The notes: a model not told the origin generated them from the letters alone. Positions 25,085 through 33,980 are shown, counted from the first letter of the stretch. The stretch is 64,000 bases of DNA from Bog-159 sp963756605 (GCA_963756605.1 CAVWOT010000023.1:1-64000), one strand, 5' to 3'. Program-made: numbers and translations.

Positions 25085-26824
25085 TTAGGGCGTTGCCGGC
25101 CGCACATCCCGCAGCACCGCGCCCCAAGCCGGCAGCCCCCGCGCGGCGGCGTAAGAATCGTCCTCCAACGAGAAGGCCACATCCACGCGCGCGCCCGGCT
25201 CGAGTTCCGCCACGCGCTCCGCGAAATTCCAGGCCTTCAGCACTAACGTCCGCCCGTTCTGCCGCAGCATCACGCGCAGATGCTTCTCCTTCATCACCGC
25301 GGGCGGACCCACCACCTCCACGTTCAACGCGGCAAATAACGGCGCGGGATTGCCGCACCCGAATGGCGCCAGGCTGAATACCTCCGCCACACTGTGCTCG
25401 TCGATCTCCCGGAATTCGAGCCGCGCGTCAATCTCCACCTCGGGCGCCAGATCGTCCAGCGTCAGCCGCGCCGCGGCGTACTCGTTGAACCGTGCGCGAA
25501 ACAGATCGACTTTGTCGCCGGGCAGCGTGACTCCCGCGGCCTGCCGGTGGCCTCCGAAGCGTTCGAACAAATCCGGCATAGCCTCCAGCGCCTGCAGCAA
25601 ATGAAATGGCCGGATGCTGCGTCCGGAACCCTGCGCGCGGCCATCTTCCGGATCGCGGCTCAGCACGAACACGGGACGATGGAAGCGCTCCACCAGCCGC
25701 GACGCTACGATGCCCAACACGCCGCGATGCCAGTTGTCCGCCGCGAAAACCAGCGCGCGCTGGGCGTCGTCGATCGGCACGCGCGCGCACTCCTCTACAA
25801 TCTGTTGTGTTACTTCCGCTTCCGCCAGCTGGCGTTCGCCGTTCAGCGTGTGCAATTGCTGCGCCAGCTCGCGCGCGCGCTCCGCATCGCCGGTCAGGAA
25901 CATCTCGATCACCGCATTGGCCGTATCCATGCGTCCGGCGGCATTGATGCGCGGCGCAATGCGGAACGCCACGCTGGTCGATGACGGCACGCGGCCGCCG
26001 CTGAAACCGGCAACGTCCAACAGCGCACGCAGCCCGGGATTGCGCACATTTCGCAGGCCGCGTAACCCGTGCTTCACGATGATGCGGTTTTCGCCCATCA
26101 GCGGCACCACGTCCGCTACCGTGCCGATGGCCACCAGCTTCAGAAACGATTCCGTCACGCGCCGCAGCTTATCGGGCGGCCAATCGAGCGATGCCAGCAG
26201 CGCCTGCACCAGTTTGAACGCCACACCCACGCCGCAAAGATTCTTGTCGGGATAACCGCAGTCCAGCCGGTTGGGATTCAGTACGGCCAGGGCCGGGGGC
26301 AGCTCGGCCTCGGGCAAATGGTGGTCAGTGATGATTACGTCGATCTGCAGCTCGTTGGCGCGCCGCACCACCTCCGCCGCACGAATGCCGGTATCCACGC
26401 TGACGATCAGCTTGATACCCTCAGCAGCCGCCTTTTCTACGGCGTCCGCGCGCATCCCGTAACCATCGCGCAGCCGGTGCGGCACGAAGAACGACACTAT
26501 GCCTCCGGCCATTTCGATAGCCTTTTTCAGGATGACCACCGAGGTGGTTCCGTCCACGTCGTAATCGCCGTAGATCAGGATGCGCTCTCCGCAGCAGATG
26601 GCGCGCCGCAGCCGCGTCACGGCTTCGGCCATGCCGCGCAGCTCGTCCGGCGCATGCAGATCCGCGAGCGAAGGAGAGAGGAAACGGCGCGCCGCATCCG
26701 GATCGCCCAACTCGCGGGCCAGCAGCACGCGCGCGGCTGGCAGGCGGATGCCCAAAGCCGCGGCCAGCGCCTCGGTTTCCTGTGGATGGTCTTCCGGAAT
26801 CAGCCAGCGGGCCGGAATGGGCAT
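25085..26824 (-). CDS. recJ: Single-stranded-DNA exonuclease RecJ
   Basis: The product has 579 residues, normal for the family. The DHH phosphoesterase domain carries DYDVDG at 87-92, VDTG near 143 and DHH at 167-169, which bind the catalytic Mn2+/Mg2+. The DHHA1 domain has the GGHRQAAG motif near residue 440, followed by the OB-fold C-terminus (SLAPFGCGNPAPLF). RecJ degrades 5' ends of single-stranded DNA in RecFOR recombination, base excision and mismatch repair. It is the last gene of an apparent operon with BMC and aldehyde dehydrogenase genes, eight bases after the preceding gene. A damaged partial copy lies 2.1 kb away. Confidence 0.96.
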   Translation of the reverse strand: MPIPARWLIPEDHPQETEALAAALGIRLPAARVLLARELGDPDAARRFLSPSLADLHAPDELRGMAEAVTRLRRAICCGERILIYGDYDVDGTTSVVILKKAIEMAGGIVSFFVPHRLRDGYGMRADAVEKAAAEGIKLIVSVDTGIRAAEVVRRANELQIDVIITDHHLPEAELPPALAVLNPNRLDCGYPDKNLCGVGVAFKLVQALLASLDWPPDKLRRVTESFLKLVAIGTVADVVPLMGENRIIVKHGLRGLRNVRNPGLRALLDVAGFSGGRVPSSTSVAFRIAPRINAAGRMDTANAVIEMFLTGDAERARELAQQLHTLNGERQLAEAEVTQQIVEECARVPIDDAQRALVFAADNWHRGVLGIVASRLVERFHRPVFVLSRDPEDGRAQGSGRSIRPFHLLQALEAMPDLFERFGGHRQAAGVTLPGDKVDLFRARFNEYAAARLTLDDLAPEVEIDARLEFREIDEHSVAEVFSLAPFGCGNPAPLFAALNVEVVGPPAVMKEKHLRVMLRQNGRTLVLKAWNFAERVAELEPGARVDVAFSLEDDSYAAARGLPAWGAVLRDVRPATP

Positions 26825-26832
26825 GCCGCGCT

Positions 26833-27327
26833 TCAGTTATTCGAGAAATAGCCGAATGAACCGTCGTCGTCCTGTTCTTTGCCGGCCGCCGGCAGATGCA
26901 CGGCGATTTCTTCGCCGATGCTCAGGAATTCGTCGTACCAGTCCGGACGCATTTCATATACGTATATGCGGGCGTGATGATCGAACGCCAGCTCGATCGA
27001 ACAGGTCACGCCCTCATGCACCCGCAACTCACGCAGCCGGTTTTCCAGATCGCGGCGTTCCTCGCGCGTCAGATCGCACTCGTCCAACTCTTCGATGGCG
27101 TCGTCGATCTCGGGCGATTCAAACTCGCGCGCCGCGAAAAGGATCATCTTGGCGCCGACCTTGCGCGCGGTGTCCAGGAACATCTGGTAATCCGGGTAAC
27201 GCTCGGTGTCCCAGAGCACCATGGGAAGGCCTTCCAGGCCCCCAGGAGCGCTGCGGAAGATGGCAAATTCCGACCGCTCGAGGTACTCCAGGATCTCCTG
27301 TTTGAGGGAATCCAGATTCAGGTCCAT
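26833..27327 (-). CDS. Conserved acidic protein of unknown function
   Basis: The ATG at 27327 (MDLNLDSLKQEILEYLE) gives 164 residues. The chain is acidic (DDAIEELDECDLTREERRDL) with an alpha/beta core: FAIFRSAPGGLEGLPMVLWD near 21-40, VGAKMILFAAREFE near 57-70, CSIELAFDHHARIYVYEMRP near 108-127. There is no signal peptide or membrane span. It lies 16 bases after the aldehyde dehydrogenase and eight before recJ, so it is probably co-transcribed with both. I do not recognise a family. Confidence 0.75.
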   Translation of the reverse strand: MDLNLDSLKQEILEYLERSEFAIFRSAPGGLEGLPMVLWDTERYPDYQMFLDTARKVGAKMILFAAREFESPEIDDAIEELDECDLTREERRDLENRLRELRVHEGVTCSIELAFDHHARIYVYEMRPDWYDEFLSIGEEIAVHLPAAGKEQDDDGSFGYFSNN

Positions 27328-27343
27328 TAGTCCTCCGTTGCGC

Positions 27344-29038
27344 TTAAGCCAAAACCAGGATATCACCGGGTGCAGCCAAATCGCGGGCCGAGGGCGTAAC
27401 GATGGTCCTGGGACCGATGTAAATTTTGCGGGATTGCCTGATGGCGTTGCGCACATCTTCCTCGCAGACGAAGTCCAAAATCTGTGGTTTGGGCGGCGCG
27501 GGCGTTTCACACGCGCAAGAGGCCGCGAGCGCTGGCGCGGGCGTGCCAGGAGGTGGCGCCGGCGCGGCCGCTGGGGCAGGTTGTGCCGCGGGCGCGGTAC
27601 CCCGGCTAGCCAGGAAGCGGTCCACGATGTCCGCCGCCAGCGGCTTCTGCGCGGCCGGCTGGACGGGCGTCTCGAACGCCTCGGCGGCCGACCGCACGGC
27701 ATAGGCCAGCCGCTTGATGTTATACAAGTGCTGCGGGCCCACGTTGTCGCTCGTGATATTGCCCGCCGCCGCGCCGCAGCCCAGCGTCATGGAGGGGAAA
27801 ACATTGGTCGTGATGCCGGTAGATCCTTGCGGCGCGGGCGTGTTCACCAGCACCCGATTCGCGGGCATGCGTTGCGCGTACTCGCGGATGCGCGCGTCGT
27901 CGGTCGAGTAGATCGCGCAAGTATGGCCCAGCCCGCCGAACCGCAGCAGGCTCTCGCATATGTTCATCCCGGCGGCGAAATCTTTCACCCAGTAGAGTGC
28001 CAGCACCGGCGATAGCTTCTCCATCGAAAGCGGATGCTGCTTGCCGACGCCATCCAGTTCCGCGACCAGGATGGTGGTCTCCGCCGGAACCGTGAATCCC
28101 GCCATGGCGGCGATCTTCGTGGGCGACTGGCCGACGCAAGCGGGATTGATGGTCCAGTTCGCGGTCACCAGCACCTTGGCCAGCGCCTGTTTCTGATCGC
28201 CATTGCAGAAATAAGCTTTCCCGGCTTTCAATTCGGCCAGTACGCGATCCTTCAGCACATCCTCCACCACGATGGCCTGCTCGCTCGAACACACCGTTCC
28301 GTAATCGAACGACTTGCCCTCGATCACCTTGGCGATGGCGTCGCGCACGTCGGCCGTGCGCTCGATCATCACCGGCACATTTCCGGGTCCCACGCCGAAG
28401 GCCGGCTTGCCGCTCGAATAGGCCGCGTGTACGATGCCGTGCCCGCCAGTCGAAAGAATCACGCCCGTGCGTTCGTGCCGCATCAGCGCGTTGGTGCCAT
28501 CCAGGCTGGCGTATCCCAGACACTCGACGATGTCCTCGGGCGCGCCGGCTTCGCGCGCGGCGCGATACAGCAGGTCGGCCGTCGCGCACGTGCAGCGCAC
28601 CGCGCGCGGATGGGGGCTGAGCACGATGGCGTTGCCGGCTTTGAGCGAGATCAGAATCTTGAAAATGGCAGTCGAAGTCGGATTGGTGGTGGGCAGGATC
28701 GCCGCCACCACGCCCACCGGCACGGCATACTCTACGATGCGCTCTTCCGGGATCTCACGCAGAAACCCGATGGTCCGCATGCCGCGCATCTTCCGCGGCA
28801 GCAGATCGGCATTCAACAGGTTCTTGGCGATCTTGTCTTTGACGTTGCCGTAGCCCGTCTCCTCGACGGCCAGGGCGGCCAGCCGTTCGGCGTTGGCGCG
28901 GCCCGCGGCGGCCATGCGCTCCACGATCGCATCCACCTGCGCCTGGCTGTAAGTGCGGTACTTCTGCCAGGCGGCGTAGGCCTTGTCGACCTTGGTGCGG
29001 ACCTCCTGAATGGAGACAAGGTCCTTGTCTTCGAGCAT
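27344..29038 (-). CDS. CoA-acylating aldehyde dehydrogenase, microcompartment type (EutE/PduP-like)
   Basis: The product has 564 residues. The N-terminal core matches EutE/PduP: AILPTTNPTSTAIFKILISL (CoA/NAD pocket), GPGNVPVMIE and the catalytic Cys250 in YGTVCSSEQ. Such enzymes turn a toxic aldehyde plus CoA and NAD+ into acyl-CoA inside a protein shell. After the core (about residue 450) comes a Pro/Ala-rich linker and a short C-terminal module DFVCEEDVRNAIRQSRKIY and RTIVTPSARDLA, resembling the 'TPAARD' motif of some BMC proteins. The gene overlaps the BMC-H stop codon (TGATG), which is strong evidence of coupling. No signature enzyme (diol dehydratase, ammonia lyase, aldolase) is nearby. 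Confidence 0.92.
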   Translation of the reverse strand: MLEDKDLVSIQEVRTKVDKAYAAWQKYRTYSQAQVDAIVERMAAAGRANAERLAALAVEETGYGNVKDKIAKNLLNADLLPRKMRGMRTIGFLREIPEERIVEYAVPVGVVAAILPTTNPTSTAIFKILISLKAGNAIVLSPHPRAVRCTCATADLLYRAAREAGAPEDIVECLGYASLDGTNALMRHERTGVILSTGGHGIVHAAYSSGKPAFGVGPGNVPVMIERTADVRDAIAKVIEGKSFDYGTVCSSEQAIVVEDVLKDRVLAELKAGKAYFCNGDQKQALAKVLVTANWTINPACVGQSPTKIAAMAGFTVPAETTILVAELDGVGKQHPLSMEKLSPVLALYWVKDFAAGMNICESLLRFGGLGHTCAIYSTDDARIREYAQRMPANRVLVNTPAPQGSTGITTNVFPSMTLGCGAAAGNITSDNVGPQHLYNIKRLAYAVRSAAEAFETPVQPAAQKPLAADIVDRFLASRGTAPAAQPAPAAAPAPPPGTPAPALAASCACETPAPPKPQILDFVCEEDVRNAIRQSRKIYIGPRTIVTPSARDLAAPGDILVLA

Positions 29039-29331
29039 CAGCCGAGAGATTTCTTCGCCGGCCCGGCGCCTGGCAGCACCTTGGCCGTCTCGTCATGCGG
29101 GCGGGGGATAACGTGCACGGCTACCAGTTCGCCGACGCGTCGTGCGGCCGCGGCTCCCGCATCGGTGGCGGCCTTGACGGCGCCCACGTCCCCGCGCACG
29201 CTGACTACCACGTAGCCGGCGCCGATGAATTCCTTGCCCGCAAGCACCACGTTGGCCGTTTTCACCATGGCGTCGGCCGCTTCGATGGCGGCCGTCAATC
29301 CCTTTGTTTCAATCAGGCCAAGTGCATCCAT
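29038..29331 (-). CDS. BMC-H microcompartment shell protein
   Basis: The product has 97 residues with one BMC domain: ALGLIETKGLTAAIEAADAM, VGKV-like segment AGYVVVSVRGDVGAVKAATD, AGAAAARRVGELVAVHVIPR. Hexamers of this PduA/EutM-type fold tile the facets of bacterial microcompartments and carry the central pore. It is the first gene of the operon with the aldehyde dehydrogenase. No pentameric (BMC-P) or trimeric (BMC-T) shell gene is in the window, so the shell must be completed from another locus. Confidence 0.95.
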   Translation of the reverse strand: MDALGLIETKGLTAAIEAADAMVKTANVVLAGKEFIGAGYVVVSVRGDVGAVKAATDAGAAAARRVGELVAVHVIPRPHDETAKVLPGAGPAKKSLG

Positions 29332-29485
29332 TTTGCCTCCAGTGCGAATGAATCTCTACCCTATCACAGAAGGGACCAGTAGGGCAGCCCGACTCGCCGG
29401 CTCATTAACAGTCCTCCAACCCTTAGTACGGAAACCGGCTCAAAGTTCTATTGAAGTGCCTCGGATCTGAAACTATTCTGTGGGC

Positions 29486-29848
29486 ATGCCGGACACAGAG
29501 CAGCACCAGTCCAAAGAGGATCTGGAGACTTACTCTTTGGGACGACTGGCCCCCGATCGAATCGTTTCGCTCGAACAGCATCTTCTGATTTGCGCGCGCT
29601 GCCGCACCAGACTCCACGCCATCGAACCCTACAACTTCGTCCATTACACTATTGACGGCCCCTTCTATTCACGGGTCACAAAGTTGCGCACGGGACGATT
29701 CCTGGCCCGCCATTGGGGGCAGAGCCTGGAAGGCGGCAAGGAGTTTCGCAGCGAGCAAAGCGCGAAGACATACCTGGAGCGTACCTTCGTGCAACTGTTC
29801 CCCGAGCACGTCTGCACCCCGCGCTGCGGTCCCACCGATTCCCAATAA
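29486..29848 (+). CDS. Zinc-finger-like small protein (anti-sigma N-terminal type)
   Basis: The 120-residue product has an N-terminal zf-HC2-like segment: DLETYSLGRLAPDRIVSLEQ then HLLICARCRTRL, giving H-x3-C-x2-C. Proteins with this block in Acidobacteria are usually small anti-sigma-like or sigma-partner proteins. The C-terminal part (RVTKLRTGRFLARHWGQSLE) is basic and ends with two Cys. No membrane span or sigma gene is adjacent. It is divergent from the BMC operon with 155 bases between. A GTG at 29480 is an alternative start. Confidence 0.6.
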   Translation: MPDTEQHQSKEDLETYSLGRLAPDRIVSLEQHLLICARCRTRLHAIEPYNFVHYTIDGPFYSRVTKLRTGRFLARHWGQSLEGGKEFRSEQSAKTYLERTFVQLFPEHVCTPRCGPTDSQ

Positions 29849-29861
29849 GGCTACACCACTC

Positions 29862-29945
29862 CCTGACGGTCGTGGCTCATCTACGGTCGTGGCGCATACC
29901 GAGCCGCGCGCGTCAGCAAGCGGTGGTCTAGCCCGCGGTCTGCCC
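29862..29945. repeat. GGTCGTGG-type dispersed intergenic repeat
   Basis: CTCCCTGACGGTCGTGGCTC is followed by a second ACGGTCGTGGC and GAGCCGCGCGCGTCAGCAAG. The GGTCGTGGCTCA core recurs at 33982 beyond the topB-recQ gene. Such 'CTCCCTGACGGTCGCGGCTC' units are frequent REP-like intergenic repeats in Solibacter-type genomes (from memory). Confidence 0.5.
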
Positions 29946-29978
29946 CGCTGGCTGCATTGAACGTGCTACGCTCGGCAC

Positions 29979-32900
29979 ATGAGCGGCCCAGAAGCGGGAA
30001 GCTCCAGTGTGGCCGTGCTGGCGGAAAAACCTTCGGTAGCCCGCGACATCGCGCGCGTGCTGGGCGCCACAAAATCAGGACAAGGGTACCTGTACGGCAA
30101 TGGCTATGTGGTCACCTGGGCTATCGGCCACCTGGTAGCCCTGGCGCAACCTCACGAGATCCAACCCGAGTGGAAGCAATGGCGGCGCGACCTGCTCCCC
30201 ATGCTGCCGCGCGAGTGGCCGCTGGTGGTCTACGAAAAGACCCAGCCGCAGTTCGAAGTGGTCCGCAAAATCCTCAACTCGCCCAAGGTGGCGAAAGTGG
30301 TGTGCGCCACCGACGCCGGCCGCGAAGGCGAACTCATCTTCCGCTACATCTACGAGGCCGCCCAATGCCGGAAGCCGTTCAGCCGCCTCTGGATTTCTTC
30401 GCTCACACCCGATGCCATCCGCAAAGGCTTCGGCGAATTGAAGGACGGCGCCGCGTACGATCCCCTGGCCGACGCCGCGCGCGGGCGCAGCCGGGCCGAT
30501 TGGCTGGTGGGCATGAATCTCTCCCGCGCCTACACGCTGGCGCTCGATGACGAACTCTCGGTCGGCCGCGTCCAAACGCCCACGCTCGCCATGTTAGTCG
30601 AACGCGAACTAGCCATCCGCGCGTTTGTGCCGGAAGATTACATGGAAGTGGTGGCGACCTTTTCGCCTGACCCGGGGGCAAAATATCAGGGCACGTGGTT
30701 CCGCGAACCGATCAAGGATTCCATGCAAATGGCCATGCGCCTGCCGGCCGATGCCGAGGAAGCCGGCCGCATTGTGGCGCGGGCGCGCACGGGCGAAGCG
30801 CGCATCGAGTCCATTCAGTCCGAAACGCAGCGCATGGCGCCGCCGCTGCTTTACGATCTCACCGAACTGCAGCGGCATGCCAATCGCCTCTTCGGTTTTA
30901 GCGCGCAGAAGACGCTCGAAATCGCGCAGGCACTGTACGAAGGCCGCAAGCTGCTCAGCTATCCGCGCACCGACAGCCGCCATCTTTCACAGGACGTGGC
31001 CCAAACGCTGCCGGCGGTGGTGCGAGCCATCGAGCAGCCCTACCTGCCGCTCGTCGCGCCCGGTACCGGCGAGCGTCCGCTGGGGCGCCGCTTCGTGGAC
31101 GACTCCAAGGTGACCGATCACCACGCCATCATCCCGACGACAGTGCAAATCGGGCGCGCCGGCGACCTTACCGCCGACGAGCGCAAAATCTACGATCTGG
31201 TTTGCCGGCGGCTGCTCAGCGCCTGGCATGCCGATCACATCTGGGCGGTGACAACGGTGATCACTGCTATTGCCAACCCAGGCTTCAAGGATCACTATCA
31301 CACTACCGGAACTGCCGTTGTGCAGCAGGGATGGAAAATCCTCGACGTAGTGCCCGAGCGGCGCCAGGACCGCGCACCGGAAACTCCGACCTTACCGCCG
31401 GGCCTCGCACAAGGTCAACCGCAGACTGTTCTGGACGTGGAAGCGCTGAAGAAGAAGACGCGGCCGCCCAAACGATTCACGGAAGCCACGCTGCTCACGG
31501 CTATGGAAACGGCTGGCAAAACGCTCGACGAGAAGGAACTGTCGGACGCCATGAAGGATACCGGCCTGGGCACGCCCGCCACGCGCGCAGCCATCATCGA
31601 AGTGCTGCTAAAGCGCGGCTACATCGTGCGTGAAGGCAAGATGTTGGAGGCTACCGAAAAGGGAATCCATCTGATCGAAGTAGTGCATCCGGAAGTCAAG
31701 AGCCCAGCCATGACCGGCCAGTGGGAAGCCTATCTCAAGCGGATCCAGAGAGGGACGGCTAAATTGGGGCCCTTTATCGAGGGAATTGAAAACTACGTGC
31801 GGGAAGTAGTAGGGAAGGTAGGCCCAGCCCTCGGCCCCCGGCCACCGGCCCCGCCGAGCGAAGCGAGGTCACAGCCACCAGCCACCAGCCACCAGCCACC
31901 AGCCACACCGAGCGAAGCGAGGCTAGAGGATCTGCTCCACACCGCTTTCGGCTATGAGTCCTTCCGCCCCAACCAGGAAGCCGTATGCGAAGCCGTGATC
32001 GCCGGCCGCGATGTCCTGCTGGTGATGCCCACCGGCTCCGGTAAGTCGCTCTGCTATCAGCTTCCCGGTGTGGCACGCGGCGGCGCCACCTTGGTGATCA
32101 GCCCGCTCATCGCGCTGATGGAAGACCAAGTGGCCAAGCTCAAAGCGCAGAACCGGGCGGTCGAGCGCATCCATTCCGGACGCGACCGCGCCGCCTCCCG
32201 GCAAGCTTGCATCGATTATCTGAACGGTCAACTGGAATTCCTGTTCGTGGCGCCCGAGCGCCTGCGCGTGCCTGGTTTTCCAGCCATGCTGGCCAAGCGT
32301 AAACCGAACCTGGTAGCCATCGACGAAGCGCATTGCATCTCGCAATGGGGGCACGATTTTCGTCCGGACTACCGCATGATCGGCCAGTACCTGCCGCATT
32401 TCCGCCCGGCACCGGTCATCGCCATGACGGCCACGGCCACGGTGCTGGTGCAGAACGATATCATCGAGCAACTGGGGCTGGCCGAGGCGGCCCGCTTCAT
32501 TCACGGATTCCGCCGCGCTAACATCGCCGTGGAAGTGGTCGAAGTGCCGCCCAGCGAACGCGCCGATCTGGCCCGCGAACTGTTGCAGGATGCCAGCCGC
32601 CGCCCAGCCATCGTGTACGTGCCCACACGCCGCGAGGCCGACGGTTTCGCCGCCGAGCTGAAGCAGGATTATCCGGCGGCCGCTTATCACGCCGGTCTCG
32701 AATCGGACCGCCGCAAGAAAGTGCAAAGTGCTTTCTTCGGCGGCGAATTGCAAGTGGTGGTGGCCACCATCGCGTTCGGAATGGGCATCGACAAGCCGGA
32801 CATCCGGACCGTGATCCACACGGCGCTGCCCGGATCGCTCGAAGCTTACTACCAGGAAGTGGGACGCGCAGGCCGCGATGGAGCGCCCTCCCGCGCCATC

Positions 32901-33965
32901 CTGATGCACGCTTACGCGGACCGCCACACGCACGATTATTTCTTCGACCGCGATTACCCGGATGTGTCCGTGCTTGAGAATATCTATGCGCGGCTGGTGG
33001 ATGAGGCGCGGCCGAAGGAGATGGTCCAAAGCATGGCGCGCATCGATCCGGACGTGTTTGACAAGGCGATCGAAAAGCTCTGGATCCACGGCGGCGCGAT
33101 CGTGGACGCGGCGGAGAATCTGAAGCGCGGCAGCGAAGGGTGGCGCGAACTGTACCTGGCACAAGCGGAGCACAAGATGGCGCAAATCGAGCAGATGATC
33201 CGCTATGCTCAGTCGAGCGAGTGCCGCATGCTAGGCCTGGTGCGCCATTTCGGCGACTATGCGGATGCCCAGCAACGCTGCGGGATTTGTGACTTCTGCG
33301 CGCCGGACCAATCTATTGCGCAAAGCTTCCGGCCCGCCGCGGATGCGGAGCGGCAGGCCGCCGGGCGCATTCTGGCCGCGCTGAAGAAGTCCGGACGCAA
33401 GGGCACCGGCCGGCTGCACAGCGAGGTCTTTACGGACTACTCGCTCGACCGGGACGGTTACGAACAGGTGCTGGGCGCTATGGCGCGCGCCGGATGGGTG
33501 GAGCTATCGGAAGCTTCGTTTGAGCAGGACGGGAGGCGCGTGGACTATCGGCTGGCGGGGCTGACGGCCGCCGGACGGGAAATGGATGCTGCGGCTGTAC
33601 CGCCCTTCGAGATGAAGCTCGAGATCGAGGCAGGCCCGCGGCGGCGGCGCAAAACTCGTGCCGGGCGCCGGAGGAAGGCGCCTAAGCCGGAGAGAGTTGC
33701 GCCAACCGCCGCGGCAGAGCCTCGCGCGAAGAGCGCCGCATCTGGCGGCGGTACGGCAGTGGAAAAAGCTCTACGCGAATGGCGTTTGGCAGAAGCCCGT
33801 CGCCGCGAAGTGCCGGCCTTCCGTATATTAACCGATCGGTCGCTACAGGCCATCGCGGCTGAAAAACCGGCTAGTATGCGCGCATTGCTGAATATCCCCG
33901 GTGTGGGCGCCCACGTGGCGGAACAGTATGGCGCGCAAATTTTCCGGATCCTGGAGCGTCGCTAA
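29979..33965 (+). CDS. topB: DNA topoisomerase III - RecQ helicase fusion
   Basis: One frame of 1328 residues holds two complete enzymes. Residues 10-600 are topoisomerase IA: Toprim with CATDAGREGELIFR (about 110) and the active-site Tyr328 in LLSYPRTDSRHL, the same number as E. coli Topo III. Residues 619-648 are a Pro/Ser/Ala linker. Residues 650-1180 are RecQ: FRPNQEAVCEA, Walker A MPTGSGKSLCYQ (683), DEAH 782-785, TATAT, motif VI QEVGRAGRDG, and a zinc site of Cys1082, 1101, 1104 and 1107. A basic segment and an HRDC domain (about 1260-1328) end it. RecQ-Topo III pairs unlink double Holliday junctions and catenanes; here they are covalently joined. No frameshift is seen. Confidence 0.95.
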   Translation: MSGPEAGSSSVAVLAEKPSVARDIARVLGATKSGQGYLYGNGYVVTWAIGHLVALAQPHEIQPEWKQWRRDLLPMLPREWPLVVYEKTQPQFEVVRKILNSPKVAKVVCATDAGREGELIFRYIYEAAQCRKPFSRLWISSLTPDAIRKGFGELKDGAAYDPLADAARGRSRADWLVGMNLSRAYTLALDDELSVGRVQTPTLAMLVERELAIRAFVPEDYMEVVATFSPDPGAKYQGTWFREPIKDSMQMAMRLPADAEEAGRIVARARTGEARIESIQSETQRMAPPLLYDLTELQRHANRLFGFSAQKTLEIAQALYEGRKLLSYPRTDSRHLSQDVAQTLPAVVRAIEQPYLPLVAPGTGERPLGRRFVDDSKVTDHHAIIPTTVQIGRAGDLTADERKIYDLVCRRLLSAWHADHIWAVTTVITAIANPGFKDHYHTTGTAVVQQGWKILDVVPERRQDRAPETPTLPPGLAQGQPQTVLDVEALKKKTRPPKRFTEATLLTAMETAGKTLDEKELSDAMKDTGLGTPATRAAIIEVLLKRGYIVREGKMLEATEKGIHLIEVVHPEVKSPAMTGQWEAYLKRIQRGTAKLGPFIEGIENYVREVVGKVGPALGPRPPAPPSEARSQPPATSHQPPATPSEARLEDLLHTAFGYESFRPNQEAVCEAVIAGRDVLLVMPTGSGKSLCYQLPGVARGGATLVISPLIALMEDQVAKLKAQNRAVERIHSGRDRAASRQACIDYLNGQLEFLFVAPERLRVPGFPAMLAKRKPNLVAIDEAHCISQWGHDFRPDYRMIGQYLPHFRPAPVIAMTATATVLVQNDIIEQLGLAEAARFIHGFRRANIAVEVVEVPPSERADLARELLQDASRRPAIVYVPTRREADGFAAELKQDYPAAAYHAGLESDRRKKVQSAFFGGELQVVVATIAFGMGIDKPDIRTVIHTALPGSLEAYYQEVGRAGRDGAPSRAILMHAYADRHTHDYFFDRDYPDVSVLENIYARLVDEARPKEMVQSMARIDPDVFDKAIEKLWIHGGAIVDAAENLKRGSEGWRELYLAQAEHKMAQIEQMIRYAQSSECRMLGLVRHFGDYADAQQRCGICDFCAPDQSIAQSFRPAADAERQAAGRILAALKKSGRKGTGRLHSEVFTDYSLDRDGYEQVLGAMARAGWVELSEASFEQDGRRVDYRLAGLTAAGREMDAAAVPPFEMKLEIEAGPRRRRKTRAGRRRKAPKPERVAPTAAAEPRAKSAASGGGTAVEKALREWRLAEARRREVPAFRILTDRSLQAIAAEKPASMRALLNIPGVGAHVAEQYGAQIFRILERR

Positions 33966-33980
33966 GAAACGCTCCGAAAA

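Noticed and set aside
26069..29215. Long plus-strand frames opposite recJ, the aldehyde dehydrogenase and BMC-H
   Set aside because: They have typical antisense composition in GC-rich DNA; the minus-strand genes have clear family motifs.
31923..33185. 420-codon minus-strand frame inside topB-recQ
   Set aside because: It is a shadow of the RecQ domain, with His/Arg-rich composition and no motif.
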